Made by a program: the position numbers and the translations under genes. The notes beneath the pieces are model-generated. The model was not told where the DNA came from. It worked only from the letters and a program-made list of their open reading frames with translations, and searched no databases. DNA of 33,032 bases from Paracoccaceae bacterium (GTDB taxonomy: Bacteria; Pseudomonadota; Alphaproteobacteria; Rhodobacterales; Rhodobacteraceae), in assembly GCA_024639125.1 (NCBI GenBank), contig JAHEJA010000015.1:1-33032 (forward strand). The letters are read 5' to 3'. Below are positions 1 through 7,934 of this stretch, piece after piece. Numbering within the stretch: position 1 is the first letter of the stretch; each line of letters starts with the position of its first letter.

Positions 1-2
1 AT

Positions 3-158
3 CTGAAAAAATCGGCGCGGAACTTTGGATCGATCTTGATCGGGATCGAAACCAAATCCTCGGACCAATTCAAAGATTTCTTTCTGCGCCTAGATGAGGC
101 AGGGTTTACCTATACCGACATCACCAACGACGAACTATTGGCCCAATTTGTGATTTAA
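3..158 (+). CDS. ilvA: Threonine ammonia-lyase (IlvA type), C-terminal fragment
   Basis: This is the last 51 codons of a gene that enters from the left edge, open in frame from base 3 and ending with TAA at 156-158. The residues KKSARNFGSILIGIE and the ending ITNDELLAQFVI resemble the C-terminal ACT-like regulatory domain of biosynthetic threonine dehydratases of the Bacillus/Actinobacteria/Rhodobacterales form, where a similar (K)K..R..G..L(V/I)GIE stretch follows the PQRPG segment. The full enzyme would deaminate threonine to 2-oxobutanoate for isoleucine synthesis, with this domain sensing isoleucine. The PLP-binding catalytic domain lies outside the window, so the call rests on a short stretch. 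The next gene starts 5 bases after this stop, so the two are probably co-transcribed. Confidence 0.65.
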   Translation: MKKSARNFGSILIGIETKSSDQFKDFFLRLDEAGFTYTDITNDELLAQFVI

Positions 159-163
159 TCTGA

Positions 164-979
164 ATGGAACTTGCTAACAAAATCGCAGTCATCACAGGGG
201 GAAGCGGCGGCATAGGCGCCGCCCTTGCGGTTGCTCTGAAACAGGCGGGGGCGCGTGTTGCGATTTCCGACATCGATGCTGATCGTGTTGCACGTACGGC
301 GCATGAACTTGATGTATTGGGCATTGCCTGTGACGTTCGTCGCGAAGAGCAAATTATTGCCCTGATTGATCAGGTTCACGATCAGCTTGGTCAGGTTGAT
401 ATCTTTATTTCCAATGCCGGAGTTGGGTATTGCGATCCTTCGCATGCAGCATCGGCGCCAAATGCAAATTGGCAAGACAGCTTTGACATTCATGTAATGT
501 CGCATGTGTATGCCGCACGTAAACTGTTGCCTATGATGATTGAACGCGGGCACGGGTGTTTGGTAAATACCGCTTCTGCTGCGGGGCTTTTGCACCAAAT
601 AGGCGATGCGGCCTATTCCACCACCAAACATGCGGCTGTGGGATTGGCAGAATCATTAGCGATTGCACATGGTGATGATGGAATAACTGTTTGCGTCATA
701 TGCCCGCAATATGTTGCGACCCCAATGCTTGGTTATGAAACGCCCGATGATGCGCCGGATCATGACGGTCTAATTTCACCCCAAGACGTGGCGAACACAG
801 TGATCCACGGGCTTGAACAAGAGCGCTTCTTAATCTTGCCCCATCCAGTTGTAAAAGATTACGTTCTAAACAAAGCAACCGATTATGATCGCTGGATAAA
901 AGGCATGCGTAAATTACGACGGGCATCATTGGATCAAGTTGGATCAACCCGAGCGGACAAAATGCATTTACTGGTCTAG
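164..979 (+). CDS. Short-chain dehydrogenase/reductase (SDR) family oxidoreductase
   Basis: This 271-residue protein is a classical cytoplasmic SDR. The Rossmann dinucleotide motif TGGSGGIG is at residues 11-18, the structural NAG motif at 84-86, and the catalytic triad is Ser138 (in the strand before SAAG), Tyr151 and Lys155 (YSTTK). Asp36 and Asp38 after the second strand (ISDIDAD) suggest a preference for NAD over NADP. The substrate cannot be told from the sequence. The ATG lies 5 bases after the ilvA stop with no strong ribosome-binding site, which suggests translational coupling. Its stop TAG overlaps the stop of the opposing Hpt gene within the palindrome CTAG at 976-979. Confidence 0.9.
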   Translation: MELANKIAVITGGSGGIGAALAVALKQAGARVAISDIDADRVARTAHELDVLGIACDVRREEQIIALIDQVHDQLGQVDIFISNAGVGYCDPSHAASAPNANWQDSFDIHVMSHVYAARKLLPMMIERGHGCLVNTASAAGLLHQIGDAAYSTTKHAAVGLAESLAIAHGDDGITVCVICPQYVATPMLGYETPDDAPDHDGLISPQDVANTVIHGLEQERFLILPHPVVKDYVLNKATDYDRWIKGMRKLRRASLDQVGSTRADKMHLLV

Positions 980-1308
980 GCCGCTAGCCTTTGCTGTGCC
1001 TCTGCCAAAAAATGACTGCGGGATGCATCATAGACGGTCAAAACCCCATCAACATCCACGTCCTCTATTTTCCCTTCGGCAGATAAGGTTTCACCAATTT
1101 GACAAAGCTTTGCAAAATCTGAAAATCCAATATTCAAAGCGCTTCCTTTTAGGAAATGCATATGTTCTTCTAATTCGTCTAAACCATCGCCACCGCGCAA
1201 TAATTCGATAACTTCATCAACTTCTTCCAGAAAAAGATCGATGATTTCATTAAAATCGTCTTCTCCAACTTCATCACGCAATTCCGTGACACGTTTCCAA
1301 TCTATCAT
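976..1308 (-). CDS. Stand-alone Hpt (histidine phosphotransfer) domain protein
   Basis: The 110-residue protein is a single Hpt four-helix domain. The phosphoacceptor motif HFLKGSALNIG puts the active histidine at residue 51, followed by Lys54, Gly55 and Ser56, as in ArcB- and ChpT-like Hpt modules. There is no kinase ATPase domain, so it should carry phosphate between a kinase and a receiver. A strong Shine-Dalgarno sequence, AAGGAG (1317-1322), sits 8 bases before the ATG. It is transcribed divergently from a receiver-PP2C phosphatase gene 149 bp away, and that receiver is its most likely partner by inference. The acidic N-terminal helix region (EEVDEVIELL) is usual for the family. Confidence 0.9.
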   Translation of the reverse strand: MIDWKRVTELRDEVGEDDFNEIIDLFLEEVDEVIELLRGGDGLDELEEHMHFLKGSALNIGFSDFAKLCQIGETLSAEGKIEDVDVDGVLTVYDASRSHFLAEAQQRLAA

Positions 1309-1457
1309 AGAACCTACTCCTTTGTTCCCACCGGTCAGAATCCATCCAATTCATGAAGCAAAGGTTACAGTTCAAATTTGAAAGATTAGGATTTTATCGT
1401 TTCATCTTCTGTTAAGGCGCCCGCTCCATACTTGGTGCATTGTGTTAGGGGTGCGCT

Positions 1458-2750
1458 GTGTCAAAGCTTGCAAATAAATTGGAACAAATTGGCAAACCAT
1501 TTTCGCCAAAGGGGGCCGTGCAACGGATACTCATTGTCGACGACAGCCGCTTGCAACGGCGAATTATGCGCACAATGTTGGAACGCTGGGGATATGACGT
1601 CACCGAAGCGGCATCTGCCTTGGATGCATTGGACCATGTAAAAGCCAATATGCCAGACATGTTGATCAGCGATTGGATGATGCCCGGGATGACAGGATTG
1701 GATCTTTGTCAGAAATTACGCACGTTGGCACATTCTAAATATTGCTACTTTATCTTGGTCACCTCTAAATCCGAAAAAGCGGCGATCGCACGCGGATTAG
1801 AAGACGGCGCCGACGATTTTCTAACAAAACCTGTAAACGCCTCTGAACTGCATGCACGGATAGCAGCAGGGGAACGCATCCTTGCCATGCAGGACGAACT
1901 ACGCGACAAAAACCAAGTTATCGGCGACACTTTGGCCGAATTGCAGACGCTCTACAATGCTTTGGACAATGACCTGATCGAAGCTAAAAAGCTTCAGCAA
2001 TCCCTGATCCGTGACCGCAGCCGACGGTTTGATACGGCAGAGGTGTCACTTTTGCTGCGAAGTGCGGGACATGTTGGGGGTGATCTGGTTGGTTACTTTC
2101 CAGCAGGGCCCAATCAAATTGGGATATATGGCATCGATGTATCCGGCCACGGCATCAGCTCGGCACTTATGACGGCGCGCTTGGCGGGATATTTGTCATC
2201 CGCCGAACCGGAACAAAACATCGCCCTAATGCGTACGAAAACGGGCCAAATTGCGCCACGCGCTCCGAACACCGTTTTGGCACATCTGAATACCCTCGTA
2301 TTAGAGGAAATGGACACCGACCTTTATTTCACCATGGCACTTGCGGTTTTGGATCTGGCCACTGGACACCTTAGTTTTGCACAGGGCGGGCATCCTCATC
2401 CAATTTTACAAACCGCAAATGGAAAGATTTCTTTTTTAGGGAACGGTGGAATGCCCTTGGGACTTTTGCCACATGCATCCTATGACGCGTGTTGTCTTCA
2501 AATGCGCCAAGGGGACCAATTTTACATTCTTTCAGATGGCGTTTCCGAATGCCCTGATATCAATGGAACGCTCTTGGATGATGCAGGAACGGAAAGATTG
2601 CTGTTATCATTGGATACGGCAAAAGGATTAGATAAATTGGATCTCTTGGTCTGGAAGCTTGCCGATCACGCAAGCACAACTGAATTTCCCGATGACGTCT
2701 CTGCCGTCTTGTTGGAATTTGGCGCTATAGATAGCCGTTCAGCATCATAA
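1458..2750 (+). CDS. Fused response regulator / PP2C-type (SpoIIE, RsbU-like) serine phosphatase
   Basis: The 430-residue protein has two domains. Residues 22-140 are a receiver with acidic Asp28/Asp29, phosphoacceptor Asp72 (SDWMMPG), Thr102 and Lys124 (TKP). A probable coiled-coil linker follows at about 141-190 (MQDELRDKN...LIEAKKLQQSL). Residues 195-422 are a PP2C-like domain with the metal ligands in place: GGD at 207-209, DVSGHG at 227-232, SDG at 359-361 and DDVSAVLL at 412-419. Proteins of this build usually dephosphorylate an anti-anti-sigma factor in partner-switching stress control. No STAS protein or anti-sigma kinase is present here, so the target is unknown. Translation starts at GTG with AGGGG (1447-1451) 6 bases upstream. 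The 3' end overlaps the opposing NUDIX gene by 26 bp. Confidence 0.92.
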   Translation: MSKLANKLEQIGKPFSPKGAVQRILIVDDSRLQRRIMRTMLERWGYDVTEAASALDALDHVKANMPDMLISDWMMPGMTGLDLCQKLRTLAHSKYCYFILVTSKSEKAAIARGLEDGADDFLTKPVNASELHARIAAGERILAMQDELRDKNQVIGDTLAELQTLYNALDNDLIEAKKLQQSLIRDRSRRFDTAEVSLLLRSAGHVGGDLVGYFPAGPNQIGIYGIDVSGHGISSALMTARLAGYLSSAEPEQNIALMRTKTGQIAPRAPNTVLAHLNTLVLEEMDTDLYFTMALAVLDLATGHLSFAQGGHPHPILQTANGKISFLGNGGMPLGLLPHASYDACCLQMRQGDQFYILSDGVSECPDINGTLLDDAGTERLLLSLDTAKGLDKLDLLVWKLADHASTTEFPDDVSAVLLEFGAIDSRSAS

Positions 2751-3177
2751 AACGTTCCAAGAAATGCGCATCGCCTTCGTTTCCCAACAGCGGCAATGCG
2801 GTTTCCATATCCATCCACACTGCGTGGTGAAATTCTTCTAACGGATCACACCGTTGATAGATTGGATTGGCCACATAGATGGTGCAAATCTTTTCCGCAT
2901 ATAGGTCATATTCTGGCATATAGGTGAAACGACGAAACGCACCCAAACGCTTGGGTGTTCCGATGATCCAACCTGTTTCCTCCATCACCTCACGATGCAG
3001 GGCTGCAATCGGGTGTTCGCCGGCATCAACACCACCACCGGGCAGCTGATATTCGGGCGCAGGTTCAGTTTGAAACGTCACAAGCAGATTGTGATCTTGG
3101 GGCAAAATCACATAAACACCGGGGCGCGGCGTATAAGAAATATCTGAGAGGGGTTGTTCCCCGAAACGTCTGATCAT
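2725..3177 (-). CDS. NUDIX hydrolase
   Basis: The protein has 150 residues with the chosen ATG at 3177, which has GAAGGGA upstream. A GTG at 3234 would add 19 arginine-rich residues and looks less likely. The complete Nudix box G-x5-E-x7-REV-x-EE-x-GW is at about residues 48-70 and includes the metal-binding REVMEETGW. The family cleaves nucleoside diphosphates linked to another moiety; the pattern here does not fix the substrate, though ADP-ribose or a sugar nucleotide would be typical. The gene is divergent from hslO, with about 80 bp between them, and converges on the phosphatase gene. Its last 26 bases overlap that gene. Confidence 0.88.
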   Translation of the reverse strand: MIRRFGEQPLSDISYTPRPGVYVILPQDHNLLVTFQTEPAPEYQLPGGGVDAGEHPIAALHREVMEETGWIIGTPKRLGAFRRFTYMPEYDLYAEKICTIYVANPIYQRCDPLEEFHHAVWMDMETALPLLGNEGDAHFLERFMMLNGYL

Positions 3178-3258
3178 ATCTCTATCCCTTCTTCGTGAAC
3201 GACTTGCCCGAAACACCCGAAAACGGTATGCCACGAAAACGCTTATTAAGGAAACCTT

Positions 3259-4257
3259 ATGTCACTTGGAAATCAAATTGCGTGGGACGACACTGTTTTA
3301 CCGTTCCAGCTCGACAAATCTGACACACGTGGACGCATTGCGCGCCTTGATGGTGTGCTAAGTGGTGTGTTGAAACAACACGCTTATCCACCTGTTGTAG
3401 AAGCCTTGGTTGCGGAAATGGCCCTGCTAACAGCGTTGATTGGCGAAAGCATCAAGGTCCACTGGAAGCTGTCGCTTCAGGTCCAAACCAAAGGTGCGGT
3501 TCGCATGATTGCAACGGATTATTACGGCCCCGACAAAGAAGGTGGTCAAGCCCGCATTCGCGCCTATGCCAGCTATGACGAGGATCGGCTAACAGATGGT
3601 GATCCATACGACCAAATTGGAGAAGGCTACTTTGCTGTTTTGATCGATCAGGGCCAAGGCATGAAACCGTATCAAGGGATCTCGCCCCTCACAGGTGGTT
3701 CACTGTCTGCAGCTGCCGAAGGGTACTTTGCCCAATCTGAACAATTACCCACAAAATTCGCCCTGAAATTCGGCAAAACCATTGAACCTGGCGTGCCAGA
3801 GCATTGGCGCGCAGGCGGTATCATGTTGCAACATATGCCCAAAGCATCCCCCTTTGCCAGCGGTGAAGGTGGCACAGGCGAGGGCGGATTGTTAACGGCA
3901 AATGATCTAGTCGACGGTGAAGACGAAGAAAATTGGAACCGAGTTAACATTTTGATGAACACTGTTGAAGATTTGGAATTGATCGGCCCTTCTGTGCCGC
4001 CAACCAATCTTTTGGTACGCCTCTTTCACGAAGAGCAGCCACGTATTTTTGACCCGCAAGTGGTCAAATTCGGATGCACGTGTAGCGAAGATCGCGTTCG
4101 CCAATCGCTGTCAATCTATTCAGCAAAAGACATTCAAAAGATGACAACTCCAGAAGGGCGCGTCACAGCGGACTGCCAATTCTGTAGTGCGCATTATGAT
4201 CTCGATCCGCTTTCGGTCGGGTTTGAAGCGCAAAAAGATGCAGGCGATGACGCCTAA
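3259..4257 (+). CDS. hslO: Hsp33 redox-regulated holdase chaperone
   Basis: The protein has 332 residues, somewhat longer than the roughly 290 of E. coli Hsp33. The C-terminal zinc/redox switch is intact: Cys273-x-Cys275 and Cys306-x2-Cys309, separated by 30 residues. In this family, oxidation of these four thiols releases zinc and unfolds the linker, turning on chaperone activity in the cytoplasm under oxidative stress. A low-complexity glycine-rich insert near residues 200-212 (GEGGTGEGG) probably accounts for part of the extra length. Shine-Dalgarno AAGGAAA (3248-3254) precedes the ATG. It overlaps the next NUDIX gene by 11 bp and so heads an hslO-nudix-cca operon. Confidence 0.95.
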   Translation: MSLGNQIAWDDTVLPFQLDKSDTRGRIARLDGVLSGVLKQHAYPPVVEALVAEMALLTALIGESIKVHWKLSLQVQTKGAVRMIATDYYGPDKEGGQARIRAYASYDEDRLTDGDPYDQIGEGYFAVLIDQGQGMKPYQGISPLTGGSLSAAAEGYFAQSEQLPTKFALKFGKTIEPGVPEHWRAGGIMLQHMPKASPFASGEGGTGEGGLLTANDLVDGEDEENWNRVNILMNTVEDLELIGPSVPPTNLLVRLFHEEQPRIFDPQVVKFGCTCSEDRVRQSLSIYSAKDIQKMTTPEGRVTADCQFCSAHYDLDPLSVGFEAQKDAGDDA

Positions 4258-4846
4258 TCTAATTCAAAACCTAAAAGCTGCGCTTTCAACTGATGGCGCA
4301 GCAACGAGCGATTTTGATCTAAACCCTGATTTTATTCTGCCAACCCCGCGTGATTTGCGGCCGGCGGCCGTGCTTATTGGTATCCAAAATCGCGCCAGCG
4401 GCCCTTGTGTTTTATTGACCAAACGCGCGTCTCATTTGAAACATCACCCCGGTCAAATTGCATTTCCCGGTGGTAAAGCCGACCCCACCGATACGGATCT
4501 TTCCCATACCGCTCTGCGCGAAGCCAAAGAAGAAGTTGGGCTTCCATCCGACATCGTGCAAATATTGGGGCCGCTTGCCTATCATGAAACGGTCACCGGG
4601 TTTCAGGTCACACCGATTTTGGCACTGATCAACCAAGATTTCACAATAACACCTGAGCCGGGCGAAGTGGACGAAGTTTTCTATGTGCCCCTGTCCCATG
4701 TTTTAAACCCAGAGAATTATTCAATCCAAGGGCGATTTTGGCGCGGTCACAAGCGGCATTATTTCACAGTTCCCTACGGGCCATACTATATCTGGGGCGC
4801 AACTGCTCGTATTTTGCGGACACTCGCGGATCGGGTTACGCTATGA
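4247..4846 (+). CDS. CoA pyrophosphatase-like NUDIX hydrolase (NudL/YeaB type)
   Basis: This is a 199-residue protein from the chosen ATG at 4247; ATGs at 4238 and 4187 are in-frame alternatives inside hslO. Residues 56-76 carry the CoA-Nudix signature LLTKR..HLKHHPGQIAFPGG, which in this subfamily precedes the Nudix helix and recognises coenzyme A. The Nudix helix ALREAKEEVGL follows at 89-99; the first Nudix-box glutamate position appears to be Asp, as is common in NudL proteins. Known members split CoA into 4'-phosphopantetheine and 3',5'-ADP. The gene sits between hslO (11-bp overlap) and cca (ATGA, 4-bp overlap), a tightly coupled arrangement. Confidence 0.88.
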   Translation: MTPNLIQNLKAALSTDGAATSDFDLNPDFILPTPRDLRPAAVLIGIQNRASGPCVLLTKRASHLKHHPGQIAFPGGKADPTDTDLSHTALREAKEEVGLPSDIVQILGPLAYHETVTGFQVTPILALINQDFTITPEPGEVDEVFYVPLSHVLNPENYSIQGRFWRGHKRHYFTVPYGPYYIWGATARILRTLADRVTL

Positions 4847-6027
4847 ACGAAATACACGAAAGTGTCGCCAAAATTGACGGGGCATGGATACGGCACCCTT
4901 CGACCCAAGCCGTCTGCACCGCCTTAGAAGATGCGGGTCACTCTGCGCTTTTTGTTGGGGGCTGTGTGCGGAACGCTTTGATTGAGGCACCTGTAAACGA
5001 TATTGATATTTCTACGGACGCACATCCAAAGTCCGTTATGGATATCGCGAAACGCGCTGGGTTTCAGGCCATTCCAACTGGCATAGATCATGGCACCATC
5101 ACTGTGGTTGCAGATGGGCTTGCCCATGAAATCACAACGTATCGCAAAGATGTTGCCACGGACGGACGGCGCGCTGTTGTTGAATTTGCCACCACAATAA
5201 AACAAGATGCCTTGCGCCGTGATTTCACGATGAACGCGCTTTATGCGGACCGTCGTGGTGATGTGTTTGACCCTTTGGGCGGGTTGGCTGATTTGCAAAA
5301 CCGCCTTGTGCGTTTCATTGAAAGCCCGGAACAGCGCATCAAAGAAGACTATTTGCGGATCCTGCGTTTTTTTCGATTTAGCAGTTGGTACGGCAATCCA
5401 GAACATGGGTTTGATGCGGATACTTTGGATGCGATTGCCCAAAATATTGACGGATTGGGTCAGCTGTCAAAAGAACGTATAACCGCAGAAATGCTAAAAC
5501 TGTTGACGGCACCCGATCCGGCCCCGTCCATTGCAGCCATGCGCGCAACCGGTGTGTTACATGGCGTACTGCCCCAAGCCAACGATCAAAGTTTTGCGCT
5601 TTTGGTGCACCTAGAAACGTTGCAAAACACGACGCCAAACCCAATTCGACGTTTGGCAAACCTTTGCCCGTCCTTGCCAGAAACCTGTTTGCGCCTGTCT
5701 AATGCCCATCGCAAAATGCTAGACACCATAAGCACCGCCATCCAAGACATGACGCCACCACATGAGCTAGGTTATCGGGTGGGTTATCAGCTGGCTTGGG
5801 ATGTTATTCTATTGCGCGCAGCTCTTTTTGAAACGCCGATCGAGCCATCTCAAACCCAAGAGGCGCGCAGGGGATCAGAGCAGAAATTTCCAATCAAGGC
5901 CGCTGACTTGATGCCCGAATACACAGGCGTCGCATTAGGTAAATGCATGAAATCACTGGAAAAAATGTGGATTGCATCGCATTTTGAACTTAGTAAAGCG
6001 GATTTGTTACGGTCATTAAATTCCTAA
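4843..6027 (+). CDS. cca: CCA tRNA nucleotidyltransferase (class II poly(A) polymerase family)
   Basis: The protein has 394 residues, with its ATG overlapping the upstream TGA as ATGA at 4843-4846. The nucleotidyltransferase head is clear: LFVGGCVRNAL at 37-46, catalytic Asp53 and Asp55 (NDIDIST), RRDFTMNALY at 125-134, GDVFDPLGGLADL at 139-151 and EDYLRILRFFRF at 168-179. These are the motifs of class II enzymes that add or repair the 3' CCA end of tRNA. The ribose-reading and base-specificity region follows. The C-terminal part is poorly conserved, as usual. No HD domain motif is visible, so this is the short alphaproteobacterial form. It is the last gene of the hslO operon, 72 bp before the ABC pair. 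Confidence 0.95.
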   Translation: MNEIHESVAKIDGAWIRHPSTQAVCTALEDAGHSALFVGGCVRNALIEAPVNDIDISTDAHPKSVMDIAKRAGFQAIPTGIDHGTITVVADGLAHEITTYRKDVATDGRRAVVEFATTIKQDALRRDFTMNALYADRRGDVFDPLGGLADLQNRLVRFIESPEQRIKEDYLRILRFFRFSSWYGNPEHGFDADTLDAIAQNIDGLGQLSKERITAEMLKLLTAPDPAPSIAAMRATGVLHGVLPQANDQSFALLVHLETLQNTTPNPIRRLANLCPSLPETCLRLSNAHRKMLDTISTAIQDMTPPHELGYRVGYQLAWDVILLRAALFETPIEPSQTQEARRGSEQKFPIKAADLMPEYTGVALGKCMKSLEKMWIASHFELSKADLLRSLNS

Positions 6028-6099
6028 GATACGCATTATCTATATTTACAAATCTTTTCACTCCCGTATTCTGAGCGGCTTTTTGTTTGGGATAAAGTC

Positions 6100-7929
6100 A
6101 TGTTTAAGAAATTTGAAAACCTTGTCGATCCGTTTTGTGACTATGATGAAAATACCACGCCACCGACAACGGTAATTGGCTTTATTTCCGAATATTGCCA
6201 GCCTTTTCGAACGGTTTTTGCTGTGGCTGGCATCTTGGCGATGCTGGCGGCCCTAAGTGAAATCGTGCTGATTTATGCGGTGGGCTGGCTCGTGGATGTG
6301 ATGCAAGGGACGCCCGACAATTTATTAGACCAACATAGCGCAATTCTCATTGGCTTGGCACTGTTCGTTTTGATTTTCAAACCTGCTATCCATATGATCG
6401 ACGTTATGATTTTGAACAACACGTTGATGACGAACGTTGCAACTTTGGCGCGTTGGCGGTCGCACAAGCATGTTCTTAGACAATCTATTGGCTGGTTCGA
6501 AAATGATTTTGCCGGACGCATCGCGAACCGCGTTATGCAAACGCCCCGTTCAATCGGCGAAGTCACTTTTCAAATTTTCGACGCTATGTCCTATTCTTTG
6601 GCCTATTTCGTCGGCGCTTTTCTTTTATTGATAAACGAAGACTGGCGGTTAAGCATTCCCTTGGCAATTTGGGTTGTTTGCTACGGAATCTTGATGAAAT
6701 GGATTGTGGTAAACGTCGAAGCCCGTTCAAGCGCATCTTCGGATGCACGATCCGAATTAAACGGACGCGTCGTTGACAGCTATACCAACATTCATTCTGT
6801 CAAAATGTTCGCAAACGAAGGGGACGAGCTTGCCTATGCGAAAGAAGCGATAGTGAGCACCCGTGAAACCGTCGGCTTGGAAATGCGTGTTTATTCATTG
6901 ATGGATTTTGGGATCAATATTCTGAATGGGTTGATGACGGTGTCTTTGGTTGGTTGGGCCATTTATCTGTGGACCATAGGTGCCGCCAGCGCGGGATTGG
7001 TCGTTGCAGCCATCACGCTGGTCCTACGACTTAGCGCGATGACAGGGTGGATCATGTGGGCCATCACCAATATTTTCAGTGAATTAGGCGTGATCCGCGA
7101 AGGCATGCAAACCATTGCTCAACCCGTTGCGATGCTGGATGCCCCCGATGCAAAGCCTTTGACCGTCAGCAAAGCATTGATCGAATTCAAATCCGTTACC
7201 CATCATTATGGCCGCACCGCAGGTGGCATTGATGATCTAAGCGTGACCATTCTTCCTGGTGAAAAAGTTGGCCTCGTGGGTCGATCGGGCGCGGGCAAAT
7301 CAACTTTGCTAAAACTGTTGCTGCGGTTTTACGATCTTGAACAGGGTAAAATCCTGATTGATGGTCAGGATATTTTAACCGTGCAACAAGACAGCCTTCG
7401 CGGGCAAATCGGCATTGTTCAACAAGAAAGCAGCCTGCTTCATCGGTCAATCCGCGATAACATCGCCTATGGGGACCGCTCTGCCAGCGAAGACGCCATT
7501 ATCCAAGCGTCCAAAAAGGCCCATGCCTATGATTTCATTCAGGATCTTTGCGATCCCAAAGGAAACAGTGGCTTTCAAGCCGAAGTGGGCGAACGGGGGG
7601 TCAAGCTGTCTGGGGGGCAACGCCAACGTATTTCATTGGCGCGCGTGGTTTTGAAAAACGCACCAATCCTGCTGCTGGATGAAGCAACAAGCGCATTGGA
7701 TAGCGAAGTCGAAGCCGCGATCCAAGAAACGCTATATTCGATGATGCAAGGCAAGACCGTGGTTGCCATCGCGCATCGGCTGTCAACAATTGCCCAAATG
7801 GATCGAATTTTGGTCATGGATCAAGGGCGCATTGTGGAACAAGGCACACATGACGCGCTTTTATCCAAGGGTGGGCTATATGCTGATTTATGGGCGCGCC
7901 AATCTGGTGGCTTTTTGAAAACGGATTGA
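6100..7929 (+). CDS. ABC transporter half-molecule (fused permease and ATPase), first of a tandem pair
   Basis: The protein has 609 residues. After a cytoplasmic N-terminal stretch of about 45 residues, it has a six-helix type I exporter membrane domain (about 46-340) and a full nucleotide-binding domain. Walker A GRSGAGKST is at 394-402, the Q-loop in IGIVQQES, signature LSGGQ at 503-507, Walker B with Asp527 and catalytic Glu528, and the switch His559. Both ATP-site halves look competent. This MsbA/multidrug-exporter fold moves lipids, peptides or drugs across the inner membrane, but the substrate cannot be read from sequence. The paralogue starts 5 bases after the stop, so a heterodimer is likely. 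The two share an FxNDFAGRIA motif in the membrane domain. Confidence 0.93.
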   Translation: MFKKFENLVDPFCDYDENTTPPTTVIGFISEYCQPFRTVFAVAGILAMLAALSEIVLIYAVGWLVDVMQGTPDNLLDQHSAILIGLALFVLIFKPAIHMIDVMILNNTLMTNVATLARWRSHKHVLRQSIGWFENDFAGRIANRVMQTPRSIGEVTFQIFDAMSYSLAYFVGAFLLLINEDWRLSIPLAIWVVCYGILMKWIVVNVEARSSASSDARSELNGRVVDSYTNIHSVKMFANEGDELAYAKEAIVSTRETVGLEMRVYSLMDFGINILNGLMTVSLVGWAIYLWTIGAASAGLVVAAITLVLRLSAMTGWIMWAITNIFSELGVIREGMQTIAQPVAMLDAPDAKPLTVSKALIEFKSVTHHYGRTAGGIDDLSVTILPGEKVGLVGRSGAGKSTLLKLLLRFYDLEQGKILIDGQDILTVQQDSLRGQIGIVQQESSLLHRSIRDNIAYGDRSASEDAIIQASKKAHAYDFIQDLCDPKGNSGFQAEVGERGVKLSGGQRQRISLARVVLKNAPILLLDEATSALDSEVEAAIQETLYSMMQGKTVVAIAHRLSTIAQMDRILVMDQGRIVEQGTHDALLSKGGLYADLWARQSGGFLKTD

Positions 7930-7934
7930 ACTTT

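Noticed and set aside
155-631. 158-codon minus-strand ORF opposite the SDR gene
   Set aside because: No domain or ribosome site; the SDR motifs on the plus strand are complete.
6036-6045. TTATCTATAT, nine of ten bases of the BioR-type site TTATCTATAA
   Set aside because: It lies before the ABC pair, far from the biotin genes, and a single near match in an AT-rich gap is expected by chance.
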